Source: Bacteroidota bacterium
Lineage (GTDB): Bacteria; Bacteroidota; Bacteroidia; AKYH767-A; OLB10
Direction of reading: 5' to 3'
Length of the DNA stretch: 64,000 nt
NCBI GenBank assembly: GCA_016699635.1
Contig: CP064983.1
Span: 806,001 to 870,000 of the forward strand
Both the position numbers and the translations under genes were made by a program. Shown one piece after another: positions 58,850 to 64,000 of the stretch. Within the stretch, counting starts at the first letter, position 1. Every line of letters starts with the position of its first letter. The notes under the pieces were generated by a model. That model searched no databases and had not been told where the DNA came from. It saw nothing but the letters and a program-made list of their open reading frames with translations.

Positions 58850-61168
58850 TTACATCTGTTCTATTTTAATAAAGATGTCGCTGTTGCGACCCATATCATC
58901 AGCACATGAAATTTTAACACGACCCTTTGGTGGCGTACAAAACAGTTGCTCATTAGATGAAGCAGCACGATAAAACAAATCATTAATGTACCAGTAAACA
59001 TTCTGCACATCAGCAGATGCCTGACATTGAAGCATAATTTTATCTCCTCCTTTTAAATCAAGCAAATATTCACTTTGCATATTGGGAGAAACAATTTTTG
59101 GTGGCTGCCCGGTAAAAACTCTTGTGCATAAAGGATTATGCGGTGGTGGAAGATTAAGACTGATGTTTTCACTTTTTAAAAATGCCAAATACTCTGCATC
59201 TGGAACCGGATAAAGTTTCTTCTTATAACCTGCAGCAGGCATGCATGATGTGCAGTAACTTATTTTTTCATCAGGTGAAATGATATACTCCTTTACATGA
59301 GTACAAATTGCATTGGATGAAATACCGGGTAAAAACTCATCCATAATCTGATTTGCGCAATTGACACCGGGAAGCTGACCTGTTTCGCTGCAAGCCAATC
59401 TGAAATTTACATCAGCAGGCGGGCTGAACCATGTTGAATCACTATCATAATCTATTGCATTAAAAATATCAAAGAGCAACGGAGTTGCAACCGATGCACC
59501 GCTAAGTTCGGCAACGCCATTACCGTTATAATTCCCAAGCCACACACCTACTGTAAACCTCTTGTTGTAGCCAATGCTCCATGCATCCCTCCTACCATAC
59601 GATGTACCGGTTTTCCATGCAATATGAGGAATACGAAGTAAGTTGGCATAATTATCAGGTAAATCAGGTCGTGTAATTTTACTGAGTATTTCTGTAGTCA
59701 GATAGGCTGCACCGGGAGACATTATCCTTATAGTGTCATTATTCAATGAATCCGCTTCAACATATTTTAACTTCTGATAGACTCCACTATTTGCAAAGGC
59801 AGCATACAGGTTGGTGAGTTCAAAAAGACGCACACCACAACCCCCAAGTGCCAAAGACAACCCCAATTTATTTTTACTCTTTTCAATTGAAGTGAAACCA
59901 CATTTAATCAATGCCTGTGTGACAGTAGGTACACCCAATTGATTCAGAATTTTTACTGCAGGAATATTCAGTGAATGTGACAAAGCAAAATCTACGGTAA
60001 CTCTGCCATTAAATTTTGAATTGTAGTTTTCAGGATTATAACCCATATAATTTACAGGCACATCATTAATTACTGTCATAGGTGTTGCTAAACCTTTGTC
60101 AAAAGCCATTGCATAGATTAATGGTTTGAGGCTACTGCCGGGAGAACGAACAGCATTTACACCATCAACCTGTCCATGATGTAACTGATCTTTAAAATCT
60201 GCAGAGCCAATATAGGCTACTACTTTATGATTTTTATTGTCAATCACAATTGCTGATGCATTGTAAATACTTTGCAGTGATTTACGTTTACTGTAATTAT
60301 AAACAAGCGACTGTACTTTATGCTGTATTGGTGCTTGTAAGGTAGAATGAATATTCTCAATGGTTGGATACTGTTCCTTTAGCCGATATGCCAACTGTGT
60401 AATTAATGCAGGTGCAGCCTGTCGCTTCATTTCAACGGGTTCATTTAATGCATCGTTAATGATTTCTTTTTTAAAAACTTTATTCCTTTCAAATCTTGTC
60501 AGCCATTTATTTCTTTCCCGTCTTATCAGATCATTATCGTAACCCGGGCGCAGAGAGTTTGGTCTGTTAGGAATAATGCATAACGTTACACACTCTGCAA
60601 GAGATAAGTCTGCAGGCAATTTGTCGAGATACAAAACTGATGCAGCTTTTACCCCTTCAATATTTCCACCATAGGGAATCAGATTGAGATACATCTCTAA
60701 AATTTCTTTCTTTGAATACCTGTTCTCCAGTTGTACTGCACGGAAGGCTTCAATCATTTTGTTAAACAATGTTCTTGGTGCAGGATTAAGCAATCTTGAA
60801 ACCTGCATGGTGATGGTTGATGCACCCGAGGTCTTTCGCTGATAAATTAAATTATTTACTAAGGCCCTGCCAACGGCTACGGGATTTACGCCATAATGAA
60901 AATAAAACCAACGGTCTTCCTTTTGAATAATAGCTTTTACCAATTGTGGATTTATTTCATTCAAGTTTGCTTTCATCCGCCACTTTTCATCTTTAGATAA
61001 AAATGCATGCAGCACTTCGCCACGACTGTCAGTAACTGTAACAGCATAAGGAATTTTTATATTGAATGGAATCAACCACGCCAACACATACACCATCAAC
61101 ATGCATGATGCAACAACAATTGCACTTTTTAAAACAACACTTCGGAAGCCTTTAATTGCTGACTTCAT
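58850..61168 (-). CDS. pbpC: Penicillin-binding protein 1C
   Basis: A 772-residue bifunctional peptidoglycan synthase, class A. Membrane anchor (SAIVVASCMLMVYVLAWLIP), glycosyltransferase GT51 domain (IQKEDRWFYFHYGVNPVAVG, KTSGASTITMQVSRLL, KEILEMYLNLIPYGGNIEG), transpeptidase domain with SSLK (in SPGSSLKPLIYAM), SHSLNIP and KTGTSYGRRDAWSIG motifs, and a C-terminal BiPBP-type domain (DAEYLAFLKSENI onward, ending KISCADDMGRNSD). PBP1C partners functionally with bacterial alpha-2-macroglobulin. The ATG overlaps the stop of that gene (ATGA), so the two are translationally coupled. Frame intact. Confidence 0.95.
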   Translation of the reverse strand: MKSAIKGFRSVVLKSAIVVASCMLMVYVLAWLIPFNIKIPYAVTVTDSRGEVLHAFLSKDEKWRMKANLNEINPQLVKAIIQKEDRWFYFHYGVNPVAVGRALVNNLIYQRKTSGASTITMQVSRLLNPAPRTLFNKMIEAFRAVQLENRYSKKEILEMYLNLIPYGGNIEGVKAASVLYLDKLPADLSLAECVTLCIIPNRPNSLRPGYDNDLIRRERNKWLTRFERNKVFKKEIINDALNEPVEMKRQAAPALITQLAYRLKEQYPTIENIHSTLQAPIQHKVQSLVYNYSKRKSLQSIYNASAIVIDNKNHKVVAYIGSADFKDQLHHGQVDGVNAVRSPGSSLKPLIYAMAFDKGLATPMTVINDVPVNYMGYNPENYNSKFNGRVTVDFALSHSLNIPAVKILNQLGVPTVTQALIKCGFTSIEKSKNKLGLSLALGGCGVRLFELTNLYAAFANSGVYQKLKYVEADSLNNDTIRIMSPGAAYLTTEILSKITRPDLPDNYANLLRIPHIAWKTGTSYGRRDAWSIGYNKRFTVGVWLGNYNGNGVAELSGASVATPLLFDIFNAIDYDSDSTWFSPPADVNFRLACSETGQLPGVNCANQIMDEFLPGISSNAICTHVKEYIISPDEKISYCTSCMPAAGYKKKLYPVPDAEYLAFLKSENISLNLPPPHNPLCTRVFTGQPPKIVSPNMQSEYLLDLKGGDKIMLQCQASADVQNVYWYINDLFYRAASSNEQLFCTPPKGRVKISCADDMGRNSDIFIKIEQM

Positions 61169-64000
61169 TTAACTACTTTAACTCTTCCACCTCCGCTATA
61201 AGAATGAAACTCGCCATCATACATGGCATCAGCACTCACCGGCCCCACAACAAAACTTCCTGTATTGACAGCTCTGACGGTATAATAAAAATACTTTGTT
61301 GTTTTACCTGCCTGAGTATATAGATTAATTCTGTCATCACGGATATCGAAATAATCCGGCTGTGATTTACTTTTTATCCAAGTCATTTCTCTGTCGTCCA
61401 CAATTCGTGGATTTTCAATTTCAAATCCTGAAGGAATTAAATCAGTAAGTACAACATTTTCTACTTCAATGCCGGTAGGAGAACTTAATGCCAACTGCAC
61501 TACAATCAAATCGCCTTGCTTGAAATTGTTATTAATTTGCTGACCAAAGCGATTGAAGTAACTTCTCCTGACATTCAATTTACTATCCTCATCTTTCAAC
61601 CTTAAACTTTCTTTAATTCCACTCACTTCAAGAAAATAATACAACTGACCTTTGCCTTCTGTCCGTATTTCAATTTTTTTTCCTGCAAGATTGCTATTTA
61701 TCACTAAATCATTTCCATTAAAGGTGCCTATTTGTTTTCCATCAGCAAATACAGTTGCACGAACATTTGCAGAAGTACTGCGTTTAGCAAACTTGCCCAA
61801 TGCAAGTAATGCAAATGCACGTTCCTGAGTGCTTAACCATTTTTCTCCTCTTATCAATTGCGAAAGTGTGCGTGCCATAGTTGGAATCTGTGCATTGTCG
61901 TGGTCTGTTTCCAACAAGCAGTTTAATGCCAATGCCTGATCTCTGATGTAGGATGAGAAATTACCTGACAGACTACGTTGTGATTTTTCTCCTGCAAATT
62001 TTTCGGGCAACAATGCCAAATAACTTTTTGTATCTCCAATAGCAAGATAGCTTAGGGCAAGCATGTATTTTGAATCTAATGTAAGTTGCGAATGATTTGC
62101 CTTATAATAATTCATCATAGACAAATCTTTTCTATCGTTCATTGCCATCAGATAAAGTGAGTAAATAATTTCCCGTTTTACTCTAACTTGTTTTTCAATA
62201 ACGTTGTTTGCATTAGCAAAATATACTGTCTCTGTTTCTTTCGTTTTCACTTTCGACTTCAGATATTCAAAAGTTCTGTTGATGGTGTTTTCGTTAACTG
62301 CATATCCCGCCTTTCTTGCTTCAGTCAGAAAATGCAAAGCATAGGCAGTTGCCCACCAATTTTCAATTACACTACCCGGCCAGTATGTCATTGAACCATT
62401 ATAAATCTGCATGCCTTCAATTTTTCTTATAACTTCCTGAATATTAAAGTCAGGATTATATGCCACACCACTTTTGTTTGTAATGTTTTTTGCAAGATTA
62501 CCATAATACAACTGTGGAAATGCAATGGAGACAGTTTGCTCCAAACAGCCATGCGGATAATCGAGTAGATAAATCAACTGATCTGTAAACTGAACCATTG
62601 GCGATGCACTAAGCATAAAATTGGTTTTAGTTGAACTGGAAATAAAATCAGATGCAACCTGCACGGTAGTATTTCCTTCTACCACACCATTACTTGTTTC
62701 CTTCACCAAAGATGATGGTACTGATGGTGATAGCAGTTTTATCTGAAAATGTTTCTTTACCAGTATTTACTTTAACTTCTATTGAACCCTGCCCTATAGC
62801 TGATGAGGCTATTATGCTCCATACAAAACGTGCCTCTCTAGAAGGTGCAATGGTGAGTTGTGATGATGCATTGTTGGATAATTTCAGATTTCCTGTTGTA
62901 GCACAACTTACATTTAACGCTAACGGCATTGACGTAGTGTTGGTGAAGGTTACAGGCATCTCTAACGAATCACCGGGACTTAAAAATCTTGGAACCGATG
63001 GACTGATAACTACCGGATCGGCAACGCTGATAAACTGCTCACTGCTACCAAAGCGGTTATCTTTCCAACTACATGCCATAACACGTAACTTACCACTGAA
63101 CTGCGGAATTTCAATATTGAACGATGCATCACCGGCAGCATTGGTTTTAAGAATGCCACTCCATAGTGCCACCAACTGAACACGTTTGTTGGATAATGGA
63201 TTTACTCTTCTTGCCAGATCAAAGCCATCACCACCTGTAGTTGATGAAAGCATTTTTAAATCGGGCAGCAACTGCGCATATACGTCATACGTTGCAGTCT
63301 GCAATGCTTTCTTCTGATAAAAATATCCGAATGGGTCTGGCGACTTCTGATTTTTTAATGCAAGAATACCTTCGTCAACAACTGCTACTGTCAGTTCGGA
63401 ATTGGGAGCAGAACGTACTTTTATAGTTTGTTTACTCTTACTCCTTGATTTTGCAGCACAAGTTATGGCAACAGGCAATTTAAGTTCAGGTTTTGAAACA
63501 ATAAGCGGCATAAAGCCATGTGCTACCGTTAAAGGCATAGCCCCATCATCAAGTGGTTTAAACAATGTAGCCGTTACATATACATTGGGCAAAAATTTTC
63601 GTCCACAGGTATAGTAAGCATTGCAGAACGCTTATCGGTGTTGATGTAATAATGCTTTAAAATTCTGTTGCTTTCAACCGTTACCAATAGTTTACCGGCA
63701 AAAGGTGTTTTAAAAAGTAAGTTGGCTTTTTCGCCCGGTGCAAATGTGTCTTTATCTGCCTGAATGGTTACCTGCCCTTCTGTGTTTATGTTAAAAGAAG
63801 TGTTTGAAGTGTAGCCATATCCATAAGCCCAAAAATTTGATGCAACATAGTTGCCACCCCTAACTGCGCTGATGCGTACCTCATACTCACCCGAATTGGC
63901 AGGAATAAAATTCAGATTGCTTCCGCCTGCTGCAATACTCACTTCGCGGCTTAACATAGTTACTTCGCGCTTTTGCGAAACATAACGATACTGTCCGTTA
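61165..64000 (-). CDS. Bacterial alpha-2-macroglobulin family protein, partial at window edge, frameshifted
   Basis: At least 944 residues; the N-terminus lies beyond the right edge. Features in order: macroglobulin (MG) domains, SELTVAVVDEGILALKNQKS, LVALWSGILKTNAAGDASF, a bait-like region, and the thioester domain with LLDYPHGCLEQTVSIAFPQL, where GCLEQ is the reactive thioester motif. The C-terminal MG10-type domain ends VSADAMYDGEFHSYSGGGRV. These large periplasmic proteins trap proteases and protect the cell. One base is missing in the A5 run 63591-63595 and one extra base lies at 62706-62707; both corrections together keep the length a multiple of three. pbpC follows, overlapping by 4 bases. 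Its arrangement beside pbpC is the classical pair. Confidence 0.9.

Noticed and set aside
62694..63179. A 161-residue plus-strand frame
   Set aside because: Antisense shadow of the alpha-2-macroglobulin gene.
1170..64000. Programmed ribosomal frameshifting as the explanation of the broken genes
   Set aside because: The sites are in unrelated genes, with both insertions and deletions, without a shared slippery heptamer or downstream structure. asnS and pccB do not use programmed shifts.

Overview
The window comes from a Bacteroidota genome, probably a free-living or metagenome-assembled member of the Chitinophagales/Sphingobacteriales-like side of the phylum (the order is inference). Evidence: AT-rich DNA, six secreted proteins ending in type IX secretion (T9SS) sorting domains, a SusC/SusD pair, carboxypeptidase-regulatory/TonB receptors, DUF5686 and DUF4175 proteins, a DUF2795 protein, and repeated promoter -7 boxes of the Bacteroidota form TAnnTTTG. 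I found no tRNA, rRNA, CRISPR array, transposase, prophage or integration site.

Layout. 0-5 kb: tail of a T9SS cargo protein, then a propeller-type hybrid-like sensor kinase and its NarL-type regulator. 5-12 kb: TonB receptor divergent from dprA, a tiny Ala-rich lipoprotein, a Mn-type superoxide dismutase behind a perfect 12-bp palindrome, and an AsmA-like protein. 12-24 kb: an accessory-looking surface block with a T9SS-exported multiheme cytochrome c, an FG-GAP/ASPIC protein, an M20 amidohydrolase, a papain-like lipoprotein, a pentapeptide-like repeat lipoprotein and a PKD/SdrD-type protein. 24-32 kb: propionyl-CoA-carboxylase-type carboxyltransferase, DUF5686 protein, lptB, a short LytS-type kinase, a mutarotase-family protein and a small beta-barrel. 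32-37.4 kb: a roughly 1,694-residue Gly-rich/Ig-like adhesin candidate. 37.5-43.4 kb: accB-accC, then a DUF4175/RsbW-like pair. 43.7-51.9 kb: another T9SS cargo, S41 protease, PduO-type adenosyltransferase, DUF2795 protein, MFS exporter and asnS. 52-64 kb: susD-susC, a front-end-like fatty-acid desaturase, RlpA, and the pbpC/alpha-2-macroglobulin pair running off the right edge.

How genes connect. PccB-like carboxyltransferase, AccB, AccC and the cobalamin adenosyltransferase fit acyl-CoA carboxylation and B12-dependent methylmalonyl-CoA metabolism. LptB, DUF5686, AsmA, RlpA, PbpC and alpha-2-macroglobulin serve envelope building and protection. T9SS cargo, SusCD and TonB receptors form the cell surface and uptake layer.

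Quality warning. Twelve genes, including the normally essential asnS, need about 22 single-base indels to read through, half of them clearly in homopolymers, and susC carries one in-frame amber codon. I read most of these as sequence errors and annotate each gene as one CDS. I did not find a convincing wholly new system. The best leads are the T9SS-routed cytochrome with its FG-GAP/ASPIC neighbour, the sod palindrome, and the papain-like/pentapeptide-like lipoprotein pair.
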